This document shows, one piece after another, positions 1 through 11,403 of a DNA stretch of 64,000 bases. This DNA comes from Watersipora subatra (taxonomy: Eukaryota > Bryozoa > Gymnolaemata > Cheilostomatida > Watersiporidae). The stretch spans positions 57,057,526 through 57,121,525 of the forward strand of contig NC_088717.1 of NCBI RefSeq assembly GCF_963576615.1, given 5' to 3'. A program made the translations under genes and the position numbers. The notes beneath the pieces are model-generated. The model was not told the DNA's origin. It saw nothing but the letters and a program-made list of their open reading frames with translations, and did no database searches. Position 1 is the stretch's first letter; every line of letters starts with the position of its first letter.

Positions 1-675
1 GTTAAATTTAGGTAAAATAATGAACACACTTCCATTTTAATGATCTAATGCATGACGCATTAACGCACCAAAACTTGTTTTTATGGCAAAACAGTGTGAA
101 TTGTTTAAATACTTGTGTGTGAAGGTAAAGTTGAGGTGTCAAAAAGGCATGGAGAATGTAAACTGTGTAAATATTTTTCACAATAATAGCCACACGCGTA
201 ATCTTGCCGAATATGAAAGGCATCCAATTTTTTAACGTCAAAGCATCAGTTTGACGTTTTGATAGATAAGGGCAATATTGACAATTGCCTCCCCTTTCAT
301 CACTTCAACATGTTGGAGTAACTGAAATAAACAATAAGTTGACAGAGTAATGATGACCTTTAAGAGTGTCTAAGAAACTAAATAATATGTTGATGAATTC
401 TTCAGAGCTGTTAGCATCTTCAGAGGCTCAAAACCCAGAGAGGTATCGCAACTCCCAACCTTGCAAATATTGAATAATACATGTATTTATTGATTCACTA
501 GAACCGTAATTTAATGCATAGACAAACATATTTATAGTGCATATTTGACTAAATATAAAATAAAATAAAAATTAGATAGATTTATATATAGTAGTTACTG
601 TAAATGTTTGCTCAATTAGTATATTTTTAAAAGTAAAGTAATCGTCAGCATGTACAAAATTTCAACGTTTTACAG
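1..675. other. No gene recognised; probably intron of TIR gene
   Basis: I see no convincing exon here. The stretch is AT-rich. Because the exon starting at 676 needs an upstream partner, this is most simply intron sequence of the TIR-domain gene whose 5' part lies outside the window. Confidence 0.4.
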
Positions 676-1711
676 CCCGCATGACCTGAAGGTAATGACT
701 AACGAGAGAGACTTCAAGGCTGACCTTTCAAACACTTCAAACCTGCTGTTGGCTATCACACTCAGTCAGCGAATTGTACTCGTCTGCAGTCAAGAGTTTG
801 TAGAAAATGAGCTGCCTCAGTTTGAGTCAGTTGCGTATGGCGTCATGTCAGAAGTGAGTATCTCATGACAGCGGGTACAATGGAGGGATATGCAGAAAGT
901 ATAATAAATGATGTTGTTCCCATTTAAAGAGCTAAACATTTTGTTCATCATAATAAACCTTGTAATAATGACAAAAGCCACTGTAAAATTAAAGTAACAC
1001 ACGTGCCGTAGAGTGGTATATGCGTTTTAAATACTACACTGATCCTACAAAAAACTGGCATAGATTGCTGTCTTTTGACATTTTTATTCTTATTCTTCTT
1101 GTGAGAGCACAAGCAGTTATGACACTTACAGTAGGAACTTTGCAGTAAGTGAAACTTCCAGTAGCTGACACTTGCAGTAAATGACACTTTTAGTAGATGA
1201 CACTTGCAGTAAATGACACTTGCAGTAGATGACACTCACTTGTAGGTGACACTTGCAGTAGGTGACAATTGCAGTAGATGACGCTCACCTGTAAGTGACA
1301 CTTGCAGTAGGTGACACTTGCAGTAAAAAACTCTTGCCATAGATAACACTTTTAGTAGATGACACGTGTAATAAGTGGCATTTATGGTTATGATTATCTA
1401 GTGCGAGTACAGATGAGAGTAGTGAGTGACACTTACAAAACTGACACTGACAGAAAATGACCATACAATATCAACACTAGGAGAACAAGAACACACAGCT
1501 CGAAACAAGAGCTGACACTTTCGTAAAATGCAGAGCTTAGAAGGAAACAATAACATCTTAATTGCAGGAAGACAGAAAGAACAGGCTGCTAGTTCTGTTG
1601 CTGCCAGATGCGGAGCTTCCTGCCAGCCTAAGTCGCCTGCCAAAAATATTTCACTCTATTGACACAGACTGCTATGATAGACTCACCAAGATTCTCTCTT
1701 CTGGTTGGTAA
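676..1711 (+). CDS. TIR-domain protein, C-terminal exons (partial)
   Basis: Two exons, 676-853 and 1568-1711. The first follows a clear acceptor (TTTTACAG) and ends at GAA|GTGAGT in phase 0. It encodes a TIR-like core: an ERDF motif, an AITLSQRIVLVCSQEF strand (the usual SR-x-I-x-V-L-S-x-x-F position) and following acidic residues. The second exon follows TTGCAG in phase 0 and reads RKNRLLVLLLPDAELPASL, which fits the C-terminal strand and box-3 side of TIR domains, ending LTKILSSGW with stop TAA at 1709-1711. The N-terminal box 1 and the rest of the protein lie left of the window, so receptor versus adaptor cannot be decided. TIR domains act in the cytoplasm in Toll/IL-1 signalling or as NAD+ hydrolases. 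A GT at 1704 would instead allow splicing onward in phase 1 (see findings). Confidence 0.7.
1125..1390. repeat. Minisatellite, about 16-bp unit, in TIR gene intron
   Basis: Imperfect tandem copies of a unit close to AGTARRTGACACTTGC lie between the two TIR exons. Many copies contain TTGCAG, which resembles a 3' splice site, but no exon follows them. Confidence 0.7.
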
Positions 1712-2853
1712 CTAGTATTATTAATTATCAGTAACATATGCATAAATACAATATGAATGAGCAATGATGATATAGCGTAGACAGTTAACTTTCATGTACG
1801 ACATACACTTCGGCTAAGTATTGCATCAGGTTATTACGATTTGTTGTACTGAGGGCACTGAGCGCTCCAGTAGACACCAGCTGGCAGGTGTCTGCCAGAA
1901 TCTTAAATGGCATAATTTTTATTCAAGCTTAGTGAATGTCATTGATCTATTCTTGACATGAACACTATCTATTGCAGATTGCTGTGCTTTAGCATGTTTT
2001 TCGTTGGGGCGATGCAGCCATCTTTATTTATTTTTTTGATTACGGAACAATATGAGCAGTTTGTGAAATGTGAAAAATGAAAAAATGAGTTGAAATAATT
2101 GTCTTACTACCTAAAGGGTAAAAATCAGTCACATTCACTTATTCTTCTCACAAAATGAGTTAATTGTGGCTTACTCATATTGGCATGAAATGAACAACCA
2201 TTAGCCAGTAGCGAGCCAAAAAAGATTTTGAATTGTGTAGCACACTTAGTGGTATGTAGCCAACCGAACAGAGCATTCTCTGTAATAACCATGTATGTGC
2301 ATAACATTGTTGAATGTGATTTAACATGAGTCATTGGCATGACATGGCATGAGAGAACAATCATCTTACACATATATACTGTTGTGTTTGCTCATACGAG
2401 ATCATGAATACTATCTAACACAGAGGTACTTGGAGTGGTGACATAATTTCATAGTGCATCACATGTCAAGCAGGTTGTTATGGCAGAAGGTGTACGTTAC
2501 GCATAGCAAGCAGTGGGTACTGTACGATCCACAGACATAATAGGTTTACTCAGTGTAGCAGCTAAAGCGTAATAAGCATGTGATACATCCACACTGTATG
2601 TGACACAACACTTTATATTGCTGGCACAGTATATGACATTTACATAATGCATATGACACACATTATTTTTTAGATGAACACATTGTATATGCATTATATG
2701 TGTGCCATATTGTGAATGTTATTAACATTATATATGGTATGTGCACAATGTATGTAACACATATACATTGTATATGAATTACATGCTTTTTCATTCTTAA
2801 AAGTTGGTATTTTCAGTAGAGTTGTAAGATACCACTGTTACCCCTTATTGCAG
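1712..2853. other. Intergenic (or intronic) AT-rich stretch
   Basis: No exon recognised. Separates the TIR exon from the first coding exon of the TMEM268-like gene. The part at about 2590-2790 is rich in short ATGTATATG-type simple sequence. Confidence 0.4.
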
Positions 2854-2873
2854 GACCAGTAAACAAGGACAAT

Positions 2874-4056
2874 ATGGCTGTGCAGCCTTCTGCACCGCCA
2901 GCCGAAAAGGGAGATTTTAGAGGTGTCTCTCCCTTTTCTAAAGAACATTCATCTTCTCAAAAGACTTCCTCTGACTCTCAGGCTATCATAACCAAAGAAC
3001 CAAGCAGTGAGTACATAAAGAGGACAACTCCTTCATCTTTTATATCAACCTTAAGCATTTCCTTAGCTTCAGTTCTTTACCTTGTCTTAGTTCACAGCCT
3101 TCTTGACACCTCCTACAGTAGAATCGCTAAAGACATGAAGTGAAACAGCAAAGCTATCAGACATATAATACTTTTGTTATGAAGATTTGAGTATTTGCTC
3201 ATAATTTGACAGATTATCCTAACGGAGCAGTCATCCGCCGTATTACAGCTCGGAAGTACAAGTCATTTGAGCTTGAGCGGGGAACACCACCTAGCATACT
3301 GGACACTTACTGTCCATGCACCTCACTTTGTTGTCCTCAACAGGATCCCGTCTACCGAGCTCCTTCCGCTCTCACTCGTCGTGGTCTCCAGGTACTCGGG
3401 CTAATTACAACAACAAACTCTGATTAATTTGTAGGCTTCAAAAAAGAAATTAGATGAATAGACAACATACTTTTGATTACAACGGATTTTAATGATTTTG
3501 ATTAACAACTTTCCGTAAAAGAGTGACTTTACATCAAATGAGTCATAATGCCAATTCTCATTGGCTATTTTCTAATCTGTGCGTTGCTATTTGGCTAACG
3601 CAGAACTGTTTGTTTGGCTACAGATAACTGATGCAGAGTTTGAAAGCATCCTTAAATCCCTGACCGAAGCCTCCAAAGTGTCGTTCTTCCAGAAGGCAGT
3701 TGACTGCTCACTTCCAACCCTATTCTTATCAGTGATGGCCGTGACAGCAGCTGTGACCTTTAGCCTTTGGTTTCTTGTCACTGGTATGCTATTTTATGAT
3801 TTTCCGTAATGCCTGAAGCAGCTGTAATCTCTGTCTGGCCTCCGTTTCCTTGCCACTGATATGCCTTTTTGCACTTCTCAGTGATGACAGAGGCAGCAGT
3901 TGCGGTCATTGATTGTTAGTCACTGGTCATTCCTATTCCCTTTAATAGTTAACAGCAGTGGTAAACTTTAGCCTGTGATTCCTGGCCACTGGTATGCTCT
4001 TGAAACAATCAGGTCGTCTATTATATTAAAATATATACAAACATTGACATAACTGT

Positions 4057-4124
<68 letters not shown>

Positions 4125-7100
4125 CAAACGGGTATAGTGTGTGCAAAACAATTATGGCAACAAAGTGCAACATTCTGCACCGTAAATTTTCTAACTTTAC
4201 AGCTCTATTTGGAAAAATAAAAATTCATACAAACAACACGGCAAAGCTGATATACGATGAAAAGGTCGACATGAGGTCACAACCATTATACGTGTATGTG
4301 CATATGCTTGACAGTACAGCCTTGATGATAGTACAGTGTATACATACATATATACTTTGTAGGCGCATTACATCATCATAGTTCGGAAGATGCTGACTTG
4401 TCAGGGAGCATTTTCTGGAGCTTTATGATCTTGGTTTTCTTTTTACCTACTCTAGTTGCCCTCGTAATGCTCGCTGTTCTTATTCATCTCGTCAATTATG
4501 TGAGTCTTTATACACTTTGTTAATTATGTCTTTATATACCTTGTTAATTATATGTCTTTATATACCTTGTTAATTATATAAGTCTTTATATGCCTTGTTA
4601 ATTATATAGGTCTTTATACACCCTGCTAATTAGATAAGTGTATATATTGTTTTGTTTTTAGAAATATCTAAAGTACAGAATTAAAACAGAAGAGCTAAAC
4701 AAAAGGTTCAGAGAAACCAACCTGGTGCTACACTGCCAGAGGGCCTACTGGTCTTGCTCATCTAGAATACGTCTCTATTTTATCTACTACAACTTTGAAC
4801 TCTGCCAGGTAAGATTGTTTATCTACTACAACTTTGAACTCTGCCAGGTAAGATTGTTTATCTACTACAACTTTGAACTCTGCCAGGTAAGATTGTTTAT
4901 CTACTACAACTTTGAACTCTGCCAGGTAAGATTGTTTATCTACTACAACTTTGAACTCTGCCAGGTAAGATTGTTTATCTACTACAACTTTGAACTCTGC
5001 CAGGTAAGATTGTTTATCTACTACAACTTTGAACTCTGCCAGGTAAGATTGTTTATCTACTACAACTTTGAACTCTGCCAGGTAAGATTGTTTATCTACT
5101 ACAACTTTGAACTCTGCCAGGTAAGATTGTTTATCTACTACAACTTTGAACTCTGCCAGGTAAGATTGTTTATCTACTACAACTTTGAACTCTGCCAGGT
5201 AAGATTGACCTTGCCTGTGAGAAAAGTAAAGGTAATGTTCCTTCTTAGGTCCTTATTTTTCTTGGATCCAATAAGTTGAACCAAGATATTGTTTTATTTT
5301 ACAATGTTTTTAAAATTTTCATCTGTGGATACTATGATTTACTCATTATAATGGTTTCTTAGTTACTAAACTGTCATAAAAATATAAAAAATAAATTAGT
5401 ACGAATTACTATCAGATTATAACTCTCATGCTCTCTTATTTTAGGTTTAAACAATTTCTTTTGGTCCAATTGGTCTTTTTATGATCACTTTACGTTTTTT
5501 TCCGGGTAATATTGGTTTTTTGTCCTGAAATTTGATTTTTTGTATTTGTATATGCAGAAACGCTAAAACTGAAAGTTGACCTAACCATTCTAAAAATAAA
5601 TATTAATGTAGCAGGGTTTTGGAGTTTTGCATATTTGAAGCTTAATTTTGAAGTTTTCTTCCTTTTCTCTCAGCATGTAACCCTGAAAACATTTTATTTG
5701 CTTACTGAATATTGTAGCAAACCCTTTATTGTCATGTTCATGACAATATGACAAGAGTTAACGGACCTCTGACCGCACAGACAAACTTTTTAGGGAATGG
5801 AGACAGTGCCACCCTCAAGCTAGATAAAATCATGGTAAGAACTCACAATAAAAATATGTTGATTAAGACTGAATTATTTACAGTATTATCTTTTTAAACT
5901 CTTCAGTGACTAATAATAATAATCACCAATTTTTGACCTCAGCTCATCTACTGCTACAATACCAGGCTTCCCTCTCTCTCTCCCTTTTCTGGCCTTTCTT
6001 CCTCTCAATATCAGGAGTTATCGGAACCAAAAATCGGGTTTATTGCCAATGGATCGCTCTACTGAGAGTTATGAAAAAAACCGTTGATGCAGCAGACAAT
6101 CTGTTTGGATTGGCTAACATCCTCAAGAAAGTTCTGTTCATTCTAGCCTAAAGGAACTATCTTGTTAGCAGGAAATAACACCAGCTTAAGCTGTGGTAAA
6201 ACCCATAATAAAACCGATAATAATAATAATTATAATAACAATAATTATAATAATATATATTATAATAATAATAATTATAATAATTACAATTATACATGTG
6301 ATATAAAAGTTAGCCATAATGGTGGTCAAGGTGAGCAACATCAGGTTCAGTTGTTCCTATGGGTTCTAATATGTCACACAGGAACATCATAGACAAGAGT
6401 AAATACGCTGACTTTTAACTGCTTACAGAAAAGAGTAAATACGCTGACTTTTAACTGCTTACAGAAGAGAGTGAATACGCTGACTTTTAACTGCTTACAG
6501 AAAAGAGTGAATACGCTGACTTTTAACTGCTTACAAAAAAGAGTGAATACGCTGACTTTTAACTGCTTACAGAAAAGAGTGAATACGCTGACAAAGAAGT
6601 TTGAGTGGGACTATTTTGAGGCACTCACCAGACACAAATTGCCAAATGTAGAAGAAAAAGAACACCGAGAAAAGGTAAGCAATTTGATTTGACCCTCCGA
6701 CACGCTACTTTACTTTCAGTTATAGATTTCAACTATAAAAGACCAAACCTGTTTTTGTTTTTTTGTCTTGTGATCTCTAATAACAGGCACCAGAAAATTT
6801 GCAGTCAAACTTCTCTTTCCGTTCAGTTTCATTTTTTTCAAGCCACCTTTTCTCTAAGTAGCTGTGTTTTTTTCGAAGAACTTGAAAAATATCTTGAAAT
6901 GCCCTTAGTCTAGAATCTTGACACTACTATGTTAACACTTGTTCCTGCATATGACATACATGACATACATGGCACAGAGACTGCCTCTGTCAAAGACTTG
7001 TGACAGCTGATAAGTAAAACAAAATTTTAGCAAAAATTATGGAATTTTATTTTGACAACTTTCTAAATGTAATCTGTATGTAAATAATTTCTGACTCACT

Positions 7101-7666
7101 CTTACCAAACGCAACAAACAAACATTGGTTAAAACAAACTTGTCATCGATGGTTGGCAATGAATCTTTTACCAAGAATGGTAAATATTCGTTGAGACGTT
7201 GCGTTGCTTGCCGGTTGAACTTGAGCCAATTATATCGAGTTTGTTAATGTGAAGTACGACTTGTTTTTTATTTCTTTACATTTTGAGTTTGTTTGCTATG
7301 AGTTTGTTGAAGCAATTTCAGTTGTTTTAAAAAAGCTCCTAAAATTATTTCTTCTCATGCACAGGAGTTGATTAGGTGATTGAAAGCTGCCTATTTATCT
7401 ACTTTATCAGTGAGAGAATGTCCAGATGTACTGCAACAGCCTTAGCTTAACAACTCTTTTGCCATTTGTAGGGGATGTGCTTCTGTCAATATGTTTTACA
7501 CAGAGAGTTTGAAGAACCTCAGCTATCCGTAGTTGAAGCAGTGAAGTATCGATTTTCATCGGCAAAGAGAAACGCTTTTCGAAAAAGCCACCGACGAAAG
7601 TCTCAGGGATCGCGAGTGTACTTGGCACCATATAGAAACAATAATGGCCTCGCCCATTTTGTTTGA
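2874..7666 (+). CDS. TMEM268-like (DUF4481) two-pass membrane protein
   Basis: Eight coding exons with matching phases: 2874-3006, 3213-3391, 3624-3783, 4363-4499, 4662-4808 (or to 5198), 5718-5834, 6573-6674 and 7472-7666. Total is 1170 nt, 389 aa, or 519 aa if all in-frame donor repeats are kept. Residues 1-104 are a polar N-terminus with a CPCTSLCCPQQ cluster. Hydrophobic segments lie near 134-157 and 174-201, followed by a basic KYLKYRIK stretch. Three places resemble vertebrate TMEM268 as I remember it: CSSRIRLYFIYYNFELC (against a C-x-S-x-I-x-LWF-x-YF motif), YFEALTRHKLP, and GMCFCQYV (against a CPCQL motif near the C-terminus). The 389-aa form is close to the roughly 340 aa of the human protein. 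Two junctions have become minisatellites. The start is the first ATG of the exon that follows an acceptor at 2853; the exon is also open upstream of that ATG. Confidence 0.65.
4060..4123. repeat. (AT)n microsatellite
   Basis: About 30 uninterrupted AT dinucleotides in the intron between the first and second membrane-segment exons of the TMEM268-like gene. Confidence 0.95.
4494..4640. repeat. Degenerate repeat beginning at a splice donor
   Basis: The exon end AATTAT|GTGAGT is followed by four to five imperfect copies of a roughly 27-35 bp unit (GTCTTTATATACCTTGTTAATTAT). Each begins with GT and carries the same AATTAT as the exon end. Only the first copy keeps a good donor consensus. Confidence 0.7.
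4770..5198 (+). repeat. 39-bp minisatellite carrying a 5' splice site, 11 copies
   Basis: Eleven virtually identical 39-bp units each contain an exon end and donor, CTCTGCCAG|GTAAGATTG. The GT sites follow positions 4808, 4847, 4886 and so on every 39 bp to 5198. The unit is 13 codons, so the frame stays open and each retained unit adds VRLFIYYNFELCQ. The duplicated codons cover the most conserved-looking motif of the TMEM268-like protein. Confidence 0.95.
6015..6065 (+). other. Possible alternative last exon of the TMEM268-like gene
   Basis: After a good pyrimidine tract and TATCAG, the phase-0 frame reads 16 codons (ELSEPKIGFIANGSLY) to a TGA. Spliced from the donor at 5834 it would give a shorter protein lacking the last two exons. 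It may also simply be intron sequence. Confidence 0.25.
6210..6290. repeat. AAT/AT-rich simple repeat
   Basis: Imperfect AATAATAAT and TATAATAAT runs inside an intron of the TMEM268-like gene. Confidence 0.8.
6393..6608 (+). repeat. 36-bp minisatellite carrying a 3' splice site
   Basis: Five tandem units of 36 bp each hold an intron end and exon start: CTGACTTTTAACTGCTTACAG followed by AAAAGAGT. AG sites end at 6428, 6464, 6500 and 6572; the unit ending at 6536 has lost its AG. The 36-bp unit is 12 codons and the frame is open across the array, so use of an upstream acceptor would add KRVNTLTFNCLQ repeats. Confidence 0.95.
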
Positions 7667-7929
7667 TAGTTCACATTTAAGGGTTTCTATTCACACATAA
7701 AGGCTTTTTACCAGGTCGTTTTGATTACTTAATCATTCAACAATCAGCACAGCATAATCTAAAATAAGGGGCTTCCGTCAAACGTCCTCATTCACCTCTA
7801 AAAGTGGAGCCAAGCTAAGAACTGAAGAATTAATTCTTTCCTTATGTACATATCTTTGTATAGATTTTTAGCTTACGGCTATTATATACATATATGTCAG
7901 GAGTGCTAATCAATGTAGCTGTTGGCATA

Positions 7930-8060
7930 TATGTTAACATCTGTTATATATGTGTTCATATGTTAACAACTGTTAACATATGTTAACAACTGTTAACATA
8001 TGTTAACAGTTGTTACTGACTATTAACAGCATTTAACAATGGCTAACATCAGCTAACATA
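7930..8060. repeat. GTTAACA-type short tandem repeat
   Basis: Irregular tandem copies of TGTTAACATATGTTAACAAC, which is itself partly palindromic (GTTAAC). Confidence 0.7.
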
Positions 8061-8929
8061 GGTTGACAAACTTAGATCTGCCAACAGGTACCATACGAAT
8101 CACCTACTTCTAAGATTATTCTTGTACTTACATGTACATGCATGTGCAACAAAGCAGGTCTATTTTCCAAATCTACAAAAAGGTGTATATTTTTGTACGT
8201 ATTTACTTTGACTGATAATAGATTCTTTCCCAGAATGTTTTAGCGCTCGTAGTATCCTTTATTTTTTCAATATAACCAGATTGAAGCACAAAACTGTTTC
8301 CTTGGTAGTCATTGATAACCATAGAAAAGAAGGTTTTTCATTTTTCAAATGGTTTCAGTGAAATACATATGTTGGCAGCAGGTAATAATCTCTGTAGGAA
8401 ATGCTGTTTAATATTTGGCCTAATATGGTATATTGATAGCAGTTAAAAAACTAAGTTGTAACTTTCTGGCTACAAATTAGAAAATATTTTAAGCCAATGC
8501 TGTGACTCTTGGCTAGTATATCAGAAACTTATCAGTAGCGGTATACAAGGTATTCAAAGAGCTTTGTCTCACAATTCATAATGCTCTTAGCCTAAATCAT
8601 ATCATTTGAAGCTTTTATATATGGCAGCATTCTATATTCAAACACTAACTGAATGCCTGGCATTTTTACAGTTAAAAAGTTTTTCAACAGAAAACTTATT
8701 TTTAATAAATATTTACATGTACTGTGTTTACTTTTCTGTGTAATTCATACTGTGCCGGCGCAGTTCCTACTACAGCTCTATACTAATTACAATTATATAG
8801 TCTTATTGACCATTTAAGTTCGAACATGTTTGTTCACGTACCGGCACGTATTTCTCTTCTAGTATGGCTTCATGGTTAACGCTAGCTTAAGCTTAAGCCC
8901 GTTGACAGGTCTATTGAGTATGACCACAA

Positions 8930-9075
8930 CTATTTAATTGTATAATAATGTAGACCCTGGCGTAGTAGATAGTTCAAAGTTCAAATCCAGTACGAAGCAG
9001 GTTTTTCGCTCATATAACTTTATCGCTATAAATGGACACACAAATAACAGACAAACACTGAGATTTATAGATAAA
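8930..9075 (+). mobile_element. SINE-like relic with tRNA-type B box
   Basis: Contains GTTCAAATCC (B-box-like) followed by a body ending ACAAACACTGAGATTTATA. The same tail recurs at about 20650, 35740 and 39055 (+) and, reversed, near 36750 and 45000. The 5' part resembles the reversed copy at 44975-45487. Confidence 0.6.
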
Positions 9076-10182
9076 GGTATCAGTTAGGCTATAAGGCTCT
9101 TCTCTGTTACACACTGATTATCTCTAAATGCTACTTCTTATAAAACTGATTTTGTGTTCAGGAAATTCAAGTTTCCTTTTGGTGACTGGGGAGTTGAGTA
9201 AGTGTGTAAGTTAACTCTACCAGTTTATAATGCCAAAATATTATTTTGCTGGAAACAACAAAATGGCTTTTCCCAGGCCTACACGGCGACATGCAATGTA
9301 CTAAACTTAAGACAAGCATGTTTTCAAAGACTTTATATCATCCGCAATGAACAAAAAAGAAACATAATTTATAAAATAACTTAATAACGGAAGCAGAATA
9401 AAAACACAATATGACAGTGAGAAGACATAAAGACACAGAGAACTAGCTTGTAGTTTAAATGGTAAAATAAGTTGGTGATTGCGATTGGCAGCTTGGAGAC
9501 AGAAAGATTACGTGTAATACTCATATCTAGCTTTCGCATATCACAGCATTATGATTGCCGATGCGTTGCCTTCCAGTTTTGTTATTTAGTCCATGAAAAT
9601 ATTTGAAACAATTTTGTACTTTTACTAAATTGTCAGTTGTTGCACAGGTTTTTCGGGGCGTGTTCAATAGCTTTGGGACTGTTTGACCTACAAAGTACTT
9701 TAGAATTCACTCTTAAAGCATTGATCTGTAAAATTGAATACAAGCCAACCTCTATTTGCAATCATTTCAACTTACAAATGTTTCAACATACATTATAAAT
9801 TTGACAAAAAATATTTTACTCTCCGCGTTAACTAATTTCAACAAATGGCATTCAAAGTTTCTTTGAACATTACAGTTCTGCAGATGGAGCTGAAAAATCT
9901 GGTAAATATTTAACATAATTTATGATGTATGTAAATATCAAAAAATGCAATCTAAGTTAATTTAAACTTCATTTAGTCTAATTGGAGTGAGTCACTGACA
10001 TATTTCTATTACGGCCTTAACCTTTAAGCCTATTCAAATCTAACTTTACCTGCAATTGATTTTATACTTTTACCTGCGTGTCTTTAAGGTATCAACAGAA
10101 CCTCTTTTTATTAATTATAACTTTACAATTTTTTACATATAGTTTAATTTTATATAGTTTACTAATTGTTTACTAATTTGCC

Positions 10183-10380
10183 AATTGTTGTTTTAGAAAT
10201 GGTCGCTGCTAGCCTAGCCTAACCTAACGTCCTGATTCAACATCTCACTAACTATCGGGGAATTGCTAAAAGAGGGAATCAAAAAGTTCGGGAGCACTCA
10301 GCAATGTCCCGCTAGTTACTGAGATGTTGAATCAGGACGTTAGGTTAGGCTAGCGGCGACCATTTCTAAAACAGCAATCA
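10183..10380. mobile_element. Foldback element / MITE candidate
   Basis: Long inverted repeat. The left arm (TTTTAGAAATGGTCGCTGCT and onward to about 10252) is complementary to the right arm (about 10311-10378), with roughly 60-70 bp stems, a small indel and a loop of about 50 bp. No coding capacity. Confidence 0.75.
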
Positions 10381-11131
10381 GACAGTCTCAAATTAATAGG
10401 GACTTTGGGAAAAGTTTTGAGAAACCATAAGGTGAGTTGTGTAAGACATGACTTAAAACTTGGAATCTTTTGACATGATGGGTGGCTCTGTCGATTGGTT
10501 TAGTTTTTGCGTGTGCTGCTCATCGGATTGGTGAGATATTTGGGTGGATACTTTAGTTTTTGCTCATAACTATGTGGATTTTTGTTGTTTTTTTGTGTGT
10601 GTAAACTACGGCCCGGCCTCGGCTTCGGCAATATCTCGCTAAAGGACACCTGTGATACAAAACAGATTAATGAATGCAGACCTACATGTACATGTAACTG
10701 GTGCTATAGGATAACTGGTGCCAAGTTCAAGTATTGGTTACAACTACATTTACAAAAGGTTATGCAAAAACTAGAAAATAAAGGGAGTGCTTCACTAAAC
10801 ATAGATTTTTAAATCAATTGCTACATTTTTAAGTATTATATTCAAAGTTCATAAAAAGTTAGCCTTCACTAACTTCTTTGTTTAGCTTTTCAAATTTTTA
10901 TATATTTTCTGAGCTAAAATGCCAAGAGAGACCAATATGCCCTTAGAGAATATGTATTGCTACACATCAAGTCACCTTCTGGTTAGTAAATAAAATTTGA
11001 ATGTTTTCTAAGTGGAATGTGTACATAGTGATAAGATTGTTTGACATCAGTGTGAGACCGTACATCTGGCTGAGATGAGCTGCTGTACAGCCAAAATGGG
11101 TAATGGCATAACTCAAAATCCGGGAGATGTC

Positions 11132-11160
11132 CTGATTAAAAGGGAAAGACCAGATGTTCT
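11132..11160 (+). promoter_or_regulatory. Conserved upstream element of helical-gene copy 1
   Basis: The core GAAAGACCAGATGTTCT, preceded by CTGATTA, lies about 64 bp upstream of the TATA box. The same core lies upstream of copies 2 and 3 although the surrounding promoter sequence has diverged. Confidence 0.6.
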
Positions 11161-11223
11161 GCTGACGTGGCGCAGTTTTACAGCAAATTACGTGACAGAA
11201 GAGATTAGAGAATGAGGAGAGGG

Positions 11224-11230
11224 TATATAA
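11224..11230 (+). promoter_or_regulatory. TATA box of helical-gene copy 1
   Basis: TATATAA within GGGTATATAAG. It is followed by a short untranslated exon ending TTTGAAG|GTGAGT at 11278 and a second untranslated/coding exon starting at 11382. Confidence 0.7.
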
Positions 11231-11403
11231 GTCAGCGCAGTGGCAGCATTCTTCACTCTGGTAGTCATACATTTGAAGGTGAGTTACTGTGTAATGGCAT
11301 AATCATAACTTTGAATGTTTTGTTTCTCTTCAGCATAGAAGTAAGTTTATTTTGATAACTCAAACAACCTTTTTGTTCTAAGGTCACCACCACAGTATAA
11401 ATC

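Larger units (their letters stand above)
7667..11220. other. Gene-poor intergenic region
   Basis: No exon recognised. It holds a GTTAACATATGTTAACAAC-type short repeat at about 7930-8060, a SINE-like relic at 8930-9075 and a foldback at 10183-10380. Otherwise it is AT-rich sequence with no visible structure. Confidence 0.5.

Noticed and set aside
6015-6151. Exon encoding MKKTVDAADNLFGLANILKK
   Set aside because: Needs a phase-1 partner, but the preceding exon ends in phase 0; no supporting homology recognised.
2874-7666. TMC-type channel or other multi-pass protein
   Set aside because: Only two hydrophobic segments are encoded, and the conserved motifs fit TMEM268 better.
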